From Eucommia ulmoides (Eukaryota; Streptophyta; Magnoliopsida; Garryales; Eucommiaceae), in the NCBI GenBank assembly GCA_016647705.1, contig CM028325.1:32220474-32284473 (forward strand): a DNA stretch of 64,000 nucleotides. Reading direction: 5' to 3'. Made by a program: the position numbers and the translations under genes. Below, in pieces: positions 1 to 10,640 of this stretch. How positions within the stretch are numbered: position 1 is the first letter of the stretch; every line of letters starts with the position of its first letter. Under the pieces are notes generated by a model, which was not told the DNA's origin, searched no databases, and saw only the letters and a program-made list of their open reading frames with translations.

Positions 1-628
1 AGAATTCGACTCTCCTCAGTAACATTTCAAGAATTAATTCTTGCATGCACCAAACCAATGTGGAGAGTGTACTTTTAAGATCATCCAGTGAGATAATTAG
101 TCGAGATGCGTGTAAGTTGGACCGAACACACCTTACCTAAAAATCAAAAAAAATAAAAAAAAAATTAAATTTAGACCCACACAATGCGCTAAGCTTAGTA
201 AAAAAATTATATTATTAAATTTTCAATATTAAAATATGAAACACTTAGATATCGTTTGATTACTTTGGTAGCAATGGACGGATGTATAATTTTAGTGAAT
301 AAAGGCGTTTTATAAATACAAAAAATAAATATAAATATACTATTAAAAATTACATAAATAATCATAAAAGTGTAATTATATTGCTACAAATTAACTTTTA
401 TTAATATACTATAAAACAACAAACAAATAATCATAAATTATAATTAATTTTATTAATTTTGTAAGTCGATAAATTCTAATTTAATTAATTCATATTGTAT
501 CTACCTTTTGGGGGGTAAAAATATTTTTTGAACCATATATAGTTTGTTTTTTTTTAACTAATTTAAATTGTGCATTTTGCATTAATTAGAAAATAAATTA
601 AAGATAACCATAAAAAAAAAAAAAAAAA

Positions 629-661
<33 letters not shown>

Positions 662-840
662 AAAGAGAGAGAGAGAGAGAGAAATAATATGAGGCAAGTT
701 AGAACCACCCATGACAATAGCATAGATTTCAATATTTGAAATCGGAATTATAAATTAATATATGCAATGTTTTCATTTGTTATTTTTTATTTTTTATTTT
801 TTCAATTTAAAAATTTTACTCTCTGTCCCGATTATTTAAG
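1..840. other. AT-rich intergenic DNA without a recognised gene
   Basis: This stretch has very low GC content and no open frame of interest. It contains an almost pure poly-A tract at about 612-659 followed by a short GA repeat (about 664-681). I see no gene or complete transposon. Confidence 0.6.
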
Positions 841-1460
841 GCCCCGTTTGGTAACCGTTTCCATTTCAGAAATTCTCATCCTATTTCCAGATTTTTGGGA
901 ATAGCGTTTGGTAATTTTTGTTTCCGTTTCCATTTCATTCCCATTTGAAAATTGTGCCCACTTTTTTCTTAAGAAATGAGAAACAAAAAAAAAATTGTTT
1001 CTCATTATTTCCATTCCATTCCCAAAACACATAGTTACTATTCAACCGTCGGTCGACCACCGCCCGCCGCTGGCCATCTCCGGCGACCGTCGTAGGTCAT
1101 CGTCCCGCCGGAAATTTTCCGGCCACTGTCACCCACCCGCCACCGCTGTCCGGCCGGAGACGTCGCCGGCGGGCTCCATTGCCTTCCGGCGTCACCGGCT
1201 CCACCGCCGTCCGGTGGTCGCCGGCGCCGGAGCCACCGTCGGCCGGCCGGCGACGGCACCACCACCGTCAGGCCAAAAAAAAAAAAGATTTTAGGATAAA
1301 ATCATTACCAAACACAATTCCCTTCCCAAAACAAAAACAAAAAAATTATAGTTACCAAAAGCGATTCTACTCCCAAGAAGAAAACAAAATTCTCATCCCA
1401 TCCCATCCCATTCCCATCCCACTGTTGAAATGGAAACAGAAACGGTTACCAAACGCCACC
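841..1460. mobile_element. MITE with GC-rich core, flanked by TTAAG
   Basis: The ends are inverted repeats. The left begins GCCCCGTTTGGTAACCGTTT, and the reverse complement of the right begins GGTGGCGTTTGGTAACCGTT. TTAAG occurs at 836-840 and again at 1461-1465, consistent with a target duplication. A TTA-type duplication of PIF/Harbinger elements is also possible, so the superfamily (hAT or PIF) is open. The middle, about 1040-1275, is strikingly rich in CCGG/CGCC words inside AT-rich DNA. The overlapping short ORFs there are products of that composition and resemble no protein I know. The right half is similar to 39700-40070. Confidence 0.7.
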
Positions 1461-1636
1461 TTAAGGTTCTTAGAGAAAAAAAAAAGGGGGGGGGGGTTTC
1501 AAACTATTTGTATTTTCTTATTAAATACATGGATTCATTAATAAGTCTTTTCATTAAATGTATATATACTAAAACTAATAACCCGTATTTCATATTAATA
1601 ATGCACAAGAAAAACAAATTTTATAGAGCAGGTTTT

Positions 1637-2167
1637 ATTCGTATTCCTTACTCTAGATCTTCCCCCACAGATTCTTACACTAGGGGGAGGGTTCCCCCTA
1701 AAGAACCTCCGGCATGAGAGTAAGTATCTCGAGTGAATATAATTGTAGTTAAATGTATATCAAATTGTGTAAGTACCTTTTCTCACACCAACTAGGAGTA
1801 TTTATAATTTTTCATCGGGCAAGAAGTAGGAGAGAGAGGGCACGCAATCATGAATCTATTTTGAGAGCATATCCATAGCGTGTTCAAATTCTTCTTGCAA
1901 GATCAGTGTGACTCCTATAACAAAAAATTTAACTGAGTCTACTCAAGGACCCTACCCGCGCATGAATGCAGGTGTTGAGTGCTTATGGGCCTACTCGTGC
2001 GTTGCTTGTATACAAGGCTTTGACCCATTGATGCGAAGGCTCTAGCCCTATTAGAGGCACACAGGCCCTAGACCCATTTGAGGCGATTTGTGCTTTTGGT
2101 TGTGCTCGTGTTCTAGACCCGATTCAATGTAAGCCCATACGCCCTATGACCAAATTCACAATCATCA
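1637..2167 (-). mobile_element. LTR of a non-coding retrotransposon (family 3, copy 1)
   Basis: This segment is clearly similar to 27848-28362 (same orientation) and to the reverse complement of 45737-46321. Read on the minus strand it starts TGATGATTGTGAATTTGG. Just upstream is a purine tract (GAGAGTGGGGGCT on the minus strand, about 2168-2182) that fits a polypurine tract, which makes this a 3' LTR. The far end is truncated near 1637. No target duplication was found. Confidence 0.6.
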
Positions 2168-2480
2168 GTAGCCCCCACTCTCAAGTCAGGATTTCATGAG
2201 TTAGGAGTCCTCTGTCATAAGTCATCTAATTGCGACGTCTGTATCGACCTTGTATCGTCACATAATTCTTGTTTTTATCATTCTGAGACTTGCTTTGAAT
2301 GCCCTCTTGGAGATCAGTCTTTCTATGACCTCTTTCTTTCCCAAAGAGCAATGACAAAGCCTAGGATGAGAATTTTGGGCCCTCCGACACCCTCCATCCT
2401 TTCGAGAGGCTCTAACACTAGCCAACAAGGGGGAAACCTGCAGAGATCCCAACGTACTGATCGTTCTCAATTTTATATCA
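2168..2480 (-). mobile_element. 3' internal end of the family 3 element with polypurine tract
   Basis: Sequence between the putative polypurine tract and an AT-rich boundary near 2490. A 76-codon minus-strand frame (2258-2488) lies here but resembles nothing I recognise. It is assigned to the element only by position next to the LTR. Confidence 0.4.
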
Positions 2481-2892
2481 AAATTCAACTCTTATTATAT
2501 AGTTTTTTTAATCTTTTTATTAATATTTAATTAGTAATAATATGATTTATTAATTTCGCAGGTATAAGTTAAAGAATAAAGAAAATACCAAAAAAATAAA
2601 GAAAATAATTGAAAATGATCAAAAATAGAGAAAAGAAGTTGTGAATCTCGAATCGACCTGCAAACCCAAACTGGTTGCGGATTGGGTCCAAGGCTTGCAT
2701 TAAAGTACGCGAATAGGCTTGAGCCGCTGACCTAGGAGCTGGATTAGGCTTGCTGGCCCAGCACTGGCCCATTAAGCGTGTGCCCTATGCAACAAACCAA
2801 GCCTTTTAAGGCTTGGTTTGTAATGACTCCCAAAAAAAAAAGAGTCGTTTGATCCGTTTCTAAAGGGCCATTGAGGGCACTTAAATGGCCAT
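2481..2892. other. Intergenic DNA with one strong palindrome
   Basis: No gene seen. A 10-bp perfect inverted repeat (AAACCAAGCC at 2794-2803 and GGCTTGGTTT at 2810-2819) with a 6-base centre could form a hairpin. Confidence 0.5.
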
Positions 2893-3762
2893 TATTGGCC
2901 CAAAGAGCTACCCAAGAGGGAGTGAATTGGGTAGTTACCAAATTTAAACAATTAATTCCTTTAAACACAAATAATCAATTTTCCTAAATAAATTATTATC
3001 TTTATACGCAGCGAATATGTGTTTAATATTAAGTACACACTCAAACACAAGATAGAAAAATAAATCAATGTAGTACACAAGAATTTATCCTAGTTCGGTC
3101 AAGTTAGTCTTGCCTACGTCCACTCTCCCGAGTTCCATGAAGATTCGCAATCTATTGAACCCCTTGATTCCTTTACTAGGTAGGAACCAAACCTTTACAA
3201 CTCTCGATTCTTTTACAGACACAGAATCAATCTTTAAAATTTACCATTTTCGCAGGCCAAGGATGAACCTTATTTTTTTACCAGACTAATGAAAAACATA
3301 ATTCTCTCTCACTTATCATTTTCATAAAGAATGATGAACTTTTATAAATCACTCAAAAAATAATTCAATTGCAAGATGAATTAAAACCTAATTCTTTTCA
3401 AAGGAAAAGAATAATCTAACATTTTTGCACGACAAAGATCAAACTCTAATTTTTTTCACAGGAAAAAGATCAAAACCTAACTACCCTAACTAGACACCGT
3501 CCCAAATGTGTCTAATCTACTCAAACTCACAAATATAAAAAATGTAAATACTAATATACTCAATTAATGTCCAGAATAACTACTATGTGATAGATACAAT
3601 GTGAGGCAATTCAAATCTAATTTATAAATAATATGGGTAGCGCAAATTTAACACGTAACTAAATAAACAGGCAAAAATTGCTTAAAAAGATTTTCCAAGG
3701 CTCTCTCTACTCATCTTGCCGCTCTTCTTCCTCGCCTAATTTCTAATCAACATCATGGCTTC

Positions 3763-4320
3763 GTGCGAGGCCAAGCTATCTCGAAAGCTATTGGTTTGGC
3801 TCAGGAACTTATTAAGGACTTGGGTAAGGACGTTTGGTGTAAGAATGTTATACTAAAGTTGGATATGATGATGGCATACGAAAAAATGGACCATGACTTT
3901 CTTACTGAGGTTCTTAGAAGATTGGGGTTTTGTAAGGCTTTCCTTAATACTGTTCAAAATTGTTTTAGGAATGTCTTGTTTTCTATTGCTTTTCAAGGGG
4001 TTTATAAGGGTTGGTTCCAGACTTCTAGGGGCTTTCGTCAAGGAGACCCTATCTCCCTTCTCTTATTTATCCTAGTCAAACAAGTGTTGAGTCGTAACAT
4101 TGCAAGTGCTATCGAGAATGGATGGATCTCTCCGTTTATCTCGAAAAAAAGTTGCCCTATCATTTTCCATATTTTATTTGCCGATGACACTCTCATTTTC
4201 TATAGCAATGTCACTAGCTTGACAAATCTTATCCGTATCCTTGAGGGTTACCAGCGTGCTTCGGGTCAATTAATTAGCCTTCCTAAAAGCAACTTCTACG
4301 TTCATCAGAATTGTCCTTAG
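3763..4320 (+). pseudogene. LINE reverse transcriptase fragment
   Basis: This is the C-terminal part of the LINE reverse transcriptase, which copies the element RNA at the target site. Visible motifs in the 185-codon frame are the first catalytic aspartate block (LDMMMAYEKMDHDFL, Asp about residue 34), FRQGDP near residue 91 and the FADD box at residues 139-142 followed by TLIFYS. Together these identify a plant L1-type enzyme. Codons upstream of the first Met (from about 3690) continue the same frame. A stop at 4318-4320 cuts the domain before the thumb. The protein is not expected to be functional. Confidence 0.9.
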
Positions 4321-4521
4321 GTTAGGAAGTAGTTAATTGGGAATATCACTAGTTTCTCTCAGGGGTCATTTTCGTGCACTTACCTTGGGGTTCCTTTATC
4401 TCACGGTCAAGTGAAGGCCCGCAACTATGATTTCCTTCTCTCGAAAGTGAAAGCTCGTATTGAAGATTAAAAGTCGCACTTTCTTTCCCTGGGAGGAAAA
4501 CTAGTCCTTATATAACATGTT

Positions 4522-5181
4522 TTGGCTTCTTTTCCCCTTCATATATTAGTCTCTTGTTGTGTCCATAAAAGGATTCTTTCAGAGTTGGAATCTTTGATTG
4601 CTAGATTTTTTTGGAGTTCAGACGATAACCCTCATCGTCGCCATTGGGTTGCTTGGTGTTCTCTCTGCACTAGCAAGGATAGCGGCAGCCTGGGGCTACG
4701 TAGCCTTATGGATTTGAAGAAAGCTTTCTCTATGAAGCGTCTTTGGAATCTCTTGACTGAATCTTCTCTTTGGTGTTCTTTCATAAAACAAAAATATACA
4801 AAAGCTCTGCCTCCCTGCTTTTGGATTGCTAACCCTGGTTGCTCTCGTCTATGGAGGGACATAGTGGACGCTAGGGATACTTTCTTAGAAATTTCTCAAT
4901 GGCTCGTTAGAAATGATGAGGTGGTTCATTTTTGGCATGATAACTGGGGTCGAGGGATCCTTTCCCGAGACCTGAATATTAAGGTGAATTTGAACATTGT
5001 AGCTATCAGTATTGCTCTTGAGGATTGGAGGAACATAAACCTTGACAATGCTGAAGTACAATATGTGGAGCAAGCAAAACCTATTCCCAATAGCTTCCTA
5101 GATAGGCTTATTTGGAACCTAAGTCGAGATGGATCTTTCTCAATCATATCTTCTTGGAAAGTTATAGCCGGCATGGATTAG
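4522..5181 (+). pseudogene. LINE ORF2 connecting region
   Basis: This frame follows the reverse transcriptase after stops around 4318 and 4468. It reads like the segment after the thumb of plant LINE ORF2: 'ESLIARFFWSSDD', then 'WVAWCSLC', 'GSLGLRSLMDLKKAFSMKRL' and 'LWRDIVDAR'. These are standard in plant non-LTR polyproteins. It ends at a stop at 5179-5181, and the next frame resumes within 20 bases. It has no independent function. Confidence 0.85.
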
Positions 5182-5196
5182 TCTCTTCCCTAGTTC

Positions 5197-5877
5197 TTGA
5201 CTCTTTGGAAGCTTCGCATTCTTCTTAAAATCTTTATTTTCTCTTGGAAGATTATGAGACATTGTGTGCCCGTTGATTCGAACATTCAGAAACTCGGCAT
5301 CAGTCTTCCTTCTGCTTATAGGTGTTGTGCGTCTAAAGCTGGTGAGGACTCTTTTCATCTTTTCGTTTCTGGGTGTATTGCTAGCAATGTTTGGAAGCGT
5401 TTCAGTGCTTTATTCAAAGTCCCCTACATCATTCAGCTTATCCAAGATCGTTTCATGTTATGGTGGCATATTTTGAGGAGTTATTCCCAATTTTGCTCCT
5501 TGGGGAATATGGTCCCTTCTCTTATTATTTGGGAAATCTGGTTGGCGAGAAACAAAGCATTTCATGATAATATTCCGATGGATGCTGATAGAATTTTCTT
5601 AAAGGTTCAATCGTGGCTACGAGATCTTAATAAGAGTTTAAGCTACAAGCGGTATTCTTCTCCATTTGGCACTCACTCGCTAAATCTGTTGGGCTATGTT
5701 ATTCGTCCGACCATCACTCGTGCTATTTCTCTCTATTGCTGGTCAGCCCTCCCCAACGATGTCTTCAAGTGGAACATTGACGGGGTGTTGAAACGGTCTT
5801 CCATGCGTGCCAGTTGTAGTGGAATGATTAGGGACCATCTTGGTCGGTTTTGCTTCGCTTTCTATTCACCTCTATAG
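5197..5877 (+). pseudogene. LINE zinc-finger region and start of RNase H
   Basis: The frame contains the zinc-binding reverse-transcriptase-associated region (C-C-x-S-K-A-G-E-D-S-x-H-L-F, degraded from the usual C-x2-C-x5-E-x2-H) and then a W-rich helix (LIIWEIWLARN). Its C-terminal end, FKWNIDGVLKRSS, is the first strand of an RNase H domain with the catalytic Asp. A stop at 5875-5877 interrupts the domain, which continues in the next entry. Confidence 0.85.
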
Positions 5878-5940
5878 GTTACAACCAGTTTCTTCGCTGA
5901 AACGCATGGTTTATTTTAGGGGATTCAACATGCCATCTGG

Positions 5941-6234
5941 TTGGGCCTCCTTCTGTTTGTTATCGAGTGTGATTCGAAAAGTTTGGTTATAGCGGTTCGC
6001 AAGAACTGTCCTGACTGGTCAATTTATCACATTTGGCTCTCTATCCAAAGATGGATTCGCTTTTTCGATATTAGCATTTCTCATGTGTTTCGTGAATGTT
6101 ATTATGTAGCGGATGCCTTAGCTAATATTCTTATTCCTAGCAGTATTATTTTTTGTGACGAGCTCGAGCTCCCATCTTCCATTAGTTTGTGGCTCTGTGA
6201 TGATAGTAGGAGATACCCCCATATCAGGATGTAA
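5941..6234 (+). pseudogene. LINE RNase H C-terminal part
   Basis: Continuation of the RNase H-like domain: 'VIECDSKSLVIAVRK' carries the second catalytic Asp, and 'HVFRECYYVADALANI' matches the typical final helix (HV-R-x-N-x-x-ADALA). The frame ends at 6234, and the 3' UTR runs to the A-run near 6273. Confidence 0.85.
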
Positions 6235-7370
6235 TTCTTTTTCTTTTTAATATATTGCCTCCACGACTTCTTCTAAAAAAAATCAAGATAAATATAACTT
6301 TAAAATAAATAATAAAACTTGGAAGGATCTCGCCGGAAAAACACCGAAAACAATGATTGAATAGTAATTGGAACCTAAATCGGTGACGCCAAACAGTAAG
6401 CGCTTTAGATCAAGAACTTATAACAAATCTCTCGTAAAAATCTCCATGTAAATCTCACTCTTATAAAAGCTCAAACTGATTGTTGTTGATGTACCAAACT
6501 TAATTCCCACAAGTCTATATTAATAGACCAATAACTATCCCTCCAACGGCTAATTTTTCAAAGATATGCCATAAAATGACATTCTAATACCCCATATATC
6601 ACTACCTTTCATTTCAGGTGTATTTTACTTAAAAATAACTTTGAATTCTCTCATTTAAGTCCATAAAATTATTTTCAATTTAAAACCATAGAAATAGAAA
6701 GCATTAAATCATTTAAATTAGGAGAATCTCAAAATATATGGACCATATCAATACGGATCACATAAGAGGTTGTTAATAGCTCAATTATATTCAAATCCCC
6801 CAAATCTCTCTCTTGGTATCATAAAAAACGGATAATGTTTTATCAAGAGACCAAATCAGCCGAAATCCCAACTGAATCAGTCAGTTGACCGATCTCTATT
6901 AGTCGGTTAATTGACCTATGCCTGCTTGTAAATAGCTGTTGGCACAAAGATAATTGGTTGACAGACTACACCCAGTCGGTTAACCAATTGGATCGGTGTC
7001 TTTCTTTTTTCCACCAATTCATCTACTGACTCAAACTGTTGACTGACCCTCTTCATATCAGGATCTTAAAATTATCACTTCTTATCATGACATACATAGA
7101 ATTAACTCATTTTGAGTATCGTGTGTGAACTTAATTCGAGTTGCATTAAGAGTATATAAGTAAATAGTTATTTTCACCTATTTTTCTTCAAAGTCTTCAA
7201 AACTCTTCACATCTTCATTACGTCTATCTTGTACCCTTTTATGTTTTTTTTCACCAGGTCTTCTTCTTAATCATATGCATGGAATTATAAATCTGAAATA
7301 CTCAATAAAACCATTAGTTCCACAACATCAATACTTTATTGTTCTTCAAAACTTTGGATTCAATAGCCAT

Positions 7371-7489
7371 TTAGGGGGAAATAATAATGATTGATGGAGG
7401 ATTTTCGGAGATGGATGAAGGCCTTTTATTTATTTTTCTGTTTTTTTGTTCATATATATTCATTCTTTTCTTGGCTGGTTCATTTTTTT

Positions 7490-7520
<31 letters not shown>

Positions 7521-8374
7521 GCACACTGTAATTCCGTTAGAGATTTGAAGCGTTAAAGTAAGGAGGAAGAGATAAAAAGAAACACGTCAACGAGCGACTA
7601 AGTTCATTCATCGAGTTAGGGCTGTATTTTTTCACCAATTTATTCATATAATTTCATTCTTGTTAAATTATCTTTGTTCGTATGTGTGTAAGATTGTAAG
7701 GCAAGGAATTAAGTTTTAAATATTTATCTTAATGAATTTATGTTCTAAATAGTCTTGTAGAAATATAGATCTGAATTTATTCGTATCTGTAATGTTAGAT
7801 TTAATACATGTGATTTAAATCTAACAGTTTTACAATAAGTTTTTATTGGAATCGATACGACTTAATTGGATAAACTACGTTAAACAATTAATTCATTTTA
7901 GATTAGTTAACATAGAAATTGAATCGTGAAAATAGGTTATCCCAATTAAGTGGTTGATTTGTATTTCACAATAATGTTGACTTGTAGTTAATATTACTTA
8001 AGTACACACAGGGCCAAAATAAATAAGAATGAAATTTACAAGATAAATCGATGAATTTATGCATGTCCCTAACCTGAGCCCTTTTTATAAATTTTATCTC
8101 AATTAAATAATTTTATGATATTTACTTATTGAAATTCAAAACCAAACCAATTATTGATAATTTCACTTACGACAAATAAGATAAAAAAAAAAATTAATAA
8201 TTACAATCCAATCCCTATGGTTTGATACTTGTACTTAAGCACACTATACTACAATAATTGCCATCCAAATTTGGATATTAAATTTGAGTGATCACTACCG
8301 ACAAACCCTCTACAAGCAACTACCCCGGCATGGGAGGTAATGAACACCGATGTCACACTAGATTCTACCATCTA
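7371..8374. other. Intergenic AT-rich DNA
   Basis: No gene or complete transposon recognised. A pure poly-T run sits at about 7494-7520. Confidence 0.5.
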
Positions 8375-8840
8375 TGTCACACCCCACCTCGGGCCCTAAT
8401 GTCCGAGGCCGGGCGTGACCTGGTTTTAATGTCACTCAACCAATCACAAGAATATATATATATATATATTACTAACTCAAAAATTCAGCGGTTATACAAA
8501 ATCGACTATTCCCTAACAAAACTACATAAAGTTCAACCACTCACTTCCGACAACTATCCTGACAGCCTCCAAAATAAAACTCACTATATTCTCTGACTCT
8601 ACTTAGTGTCACTAGTGAACCCGTCTCTAGTTAACGTACCTAAGATAAAATATTTTATCAGTGTACTGTTTTTATAATATAAAAATAATTTATGGATCAA
8701 GTATAATTATCAAACACCACTTTTCAAAATGGAATATAAATATAACTGCACATTGAACTAAAATAAAATTTCACAACTATCATTACAATAAAACAAATGC
8801 ATTTAAATCAACTAATCAAATTACTTTGATATATAATAAA

Positions 8841-10037
8841 GGAAAAACTACATTTTAAACCCTCTAAATATTGACATACTTTTATGTGGTCCAATAATTT
8901 TTTCCGTTTCAGTTTAAACCCTCTAAGTATGAACATGGTTTTAAAAGGTCCTTCTGTTAAATTTTTTGTCTACGTTGGACGGATTGAGGATAAAATTATA
9001 ATTTTACATTTTTTTAAATTTTTATTCATTCTTTAATCAGATTTTTCTTTTTTCTTTTTTTCTTTTTCTTTTTTCTTTTTCTTGTTGTTCTCCATCTTCT
9101 CCATCTTCCACCATTACCATCTGCAACTCCGTCGGCCTTCCCTACCCCAATCGACAGCTCCTATTTCATGCGAATTCGATGTTATGAAGTTCATCTATTT
9201 CTCTCTCCATCTCTTTTCTCTCATCTATTTCTTTCTCCATCAAAACCTATCTTTTTCTCTCTCTCATCAAAACCCAACTCTCTCCCATTACTTCTCCTCT
9301 CATGACCAGTTGCTTTGATGACCAAACAAGATAATCACATAGATATACAATAAAGAAAATCAAGAAATTAATAATTGATGAACTTGAGAGACGACGGTTG
9401 CGATAAACATTCCTAGAGGAAGCGGGAGCGTGTCGACATCTCTCTCATTTCGCCAGACCATACCAATTATGATTCTAGGATTCCGGCGATGGCTCGAAAC
9501 TTGAAGGCGTCTCGGGGGCGAATGCGACGTAAAAGAGAATTATAGAATGGAGGCGGAGGCATTACTGCTATAAGGCTTTGGTTTTTTTTCTTTATCTTGG
9601 TAATTTTGGGTTTGCCACCGTCAATTATAGAATTTGTTTCTTGAGGAACATCAACGACTGGATTGGGAGAGTTAGAGGCAAAATCCGCTGGGATTGTGGG
9701 TACGGCATCTTCATGGGTGTATCGAAATTGCAGAGACAGAGGGCATGGAGGAACGCCCATAGCCAAGGTAAGCAACTTTGTTTTTGAATCTATGAAAGAG
9801 AAATAGTTGCTTTAATGAGAGGGAGAGAGTTGGGTTCTGATGAGAAAGAGAGAGCGATGGGTTTTGATGGAAAGAGAAATAGATAAACTTCATAACATCG
9901 AATCCGCCATTGAAATGGGAACTATCGATTGGGGTGGAGAAAACCAGCGGAGTTGCAGAAAGTGATGGTAGAATATGGAAAAGATGGAGAACAACAAGAA
10001 AATGAAAAAGAAAAAATTGATTAAAGAATACGACGGA

Positions 10038-10072
<35 letters not shown>

Positions 10073-10230
10073 CAACTCTATCCTTAATTCCGTCCAACTT
10101 AGACAAAAAATTTAACAGAAAGACCTTTTAAAACCACGTTCGTCCTTAGAAAGTTTAAACTGAAACAAAAAAGTTATTGGAGCACATAGAAATATGTCAA
10201 TACTTAGAAGATTTAAAATGTAATTTGCCC
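8841..10230. mobile_element. MULE-type foldback element nested in LTR A
   Basis: A 9-bp exact target duplication, TATAATAAA, lies at 8832-8840 and 10231-10239, as made by Mutator-like transposases. The terminal inverted repeats are at least 200 bp: the right end reverse complement begins GGGCAAATTACA, the left GGAAAAACTACA, and both continue with a shared CTCTAA-TATTGACATA block. Similarity extends into the interior, where frames at 9082-9318 (+) and 9711-10106 (-) encode matching 'FDVMKFIYFS' and 'SHQNPTLS' stretches. The inverted arms are therefore about 450 bp long. The element encodes no transposase. A solitary end of the same family is at 56396-56487. Confidence 0.9.
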
Positions 10231-10499
10231 TATAATAAAATACCACACACATACTTTCTTACTAGCCATGGGATCATTTCACCTCACAATTAGGAGTTAT
10301 AATGGTACCGTAACTTGTACAACTGTGCAATCTAAGGTTGCATCAGTGTTAGGACTATTCAATATCTCTAATGGTAGGAGCCAACACGTGGTATAAACCA
10401 CCATATCATCAACATATTCAATTCCACCACATTATATAGTCAATACCATATTCAATCTACCATATTGATAATCAGTAACATATTTGACTCTTCCATATT

Positions 10500-10640
10500 A
10501 ATAATTAACAACAACAACAACCTGTAGGACTTACTCTCCTATCAAGTCACAACACAAACGTCCTACAGGGCATGTCCTCTTGTCAAGACCAACAACATTC
10601 TGCAAGACATGTCCTCCTGTCGGGATCACACTATGGCATA
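10500..10640. repeat. Hairpin minisatellite of LTR A
   Basis: Three degenerate units of the 'ggcatgtcct..tgtc' type, followed by 'gatcacactatggcataat'. This is the reverse complement of the minisatellite seen in LTRs E and F. Confidence 0.6.

Larger units (their letters stand above)
3690..6287 (+). mobile_element. 5'-truncated L1-type LINE nested in the solo LTR
   Basis: The insertion begins inside the reverse transcriptase domain and ends in a short A-run near 6273-6280, as expected for target-primed reverse transcription of a non-LTR element. In order it carries a reverse transcriptase C-terminal half, a linker and zinc-finger region typical of plant LINE ORF2, and an RNase H-like domain. 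Frame changes and stops near 4318, 4468, 5179 and 5875 show it is dead. The LTR sequence on both sides lines up with the uninterrupted relatives. I could not fix the target duplication because both edges are A-rich. Confidence 0.9.
2893..7365 (-). mobile_element. Solo LTR, family 2, interrupted by a LINE
   Basis: Exact 5-bp target duplications GCCAT lie at 2888-2892 and 7366-7370. Read on the minus strand, the sequence matches the solo LTRs at 21550-23672 and 24892-27234 along its length. Shared words include the AGTCGGTT/GGTCAACCGAC-type repeats, the 'gattacgtg...gctaccc' block and the terminal 'gggtagc...ttgggcc' block. Both termini have decayed from TG/CA to TA/TA. Without the LINE the LTR is about 1.9 kb, close to the 2.1-2.3 kb of its relatives. 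Only one LTR is present and no internal domain, so it is a solo LTR. Confidence 0.85.

Noticed and set aside
8288..8596. ORF of 102 codons across the left end of LTR A
   Set aside because: It crosses the exact insertion junction at 8375, so it is a chance fusion of flank and LTR.
9082..10106. Two facing ORFs in the MULE foldback element
   Set aside because: They are the two arms of the terminal inverted repeats read in opposite directions, not a pair of genes.
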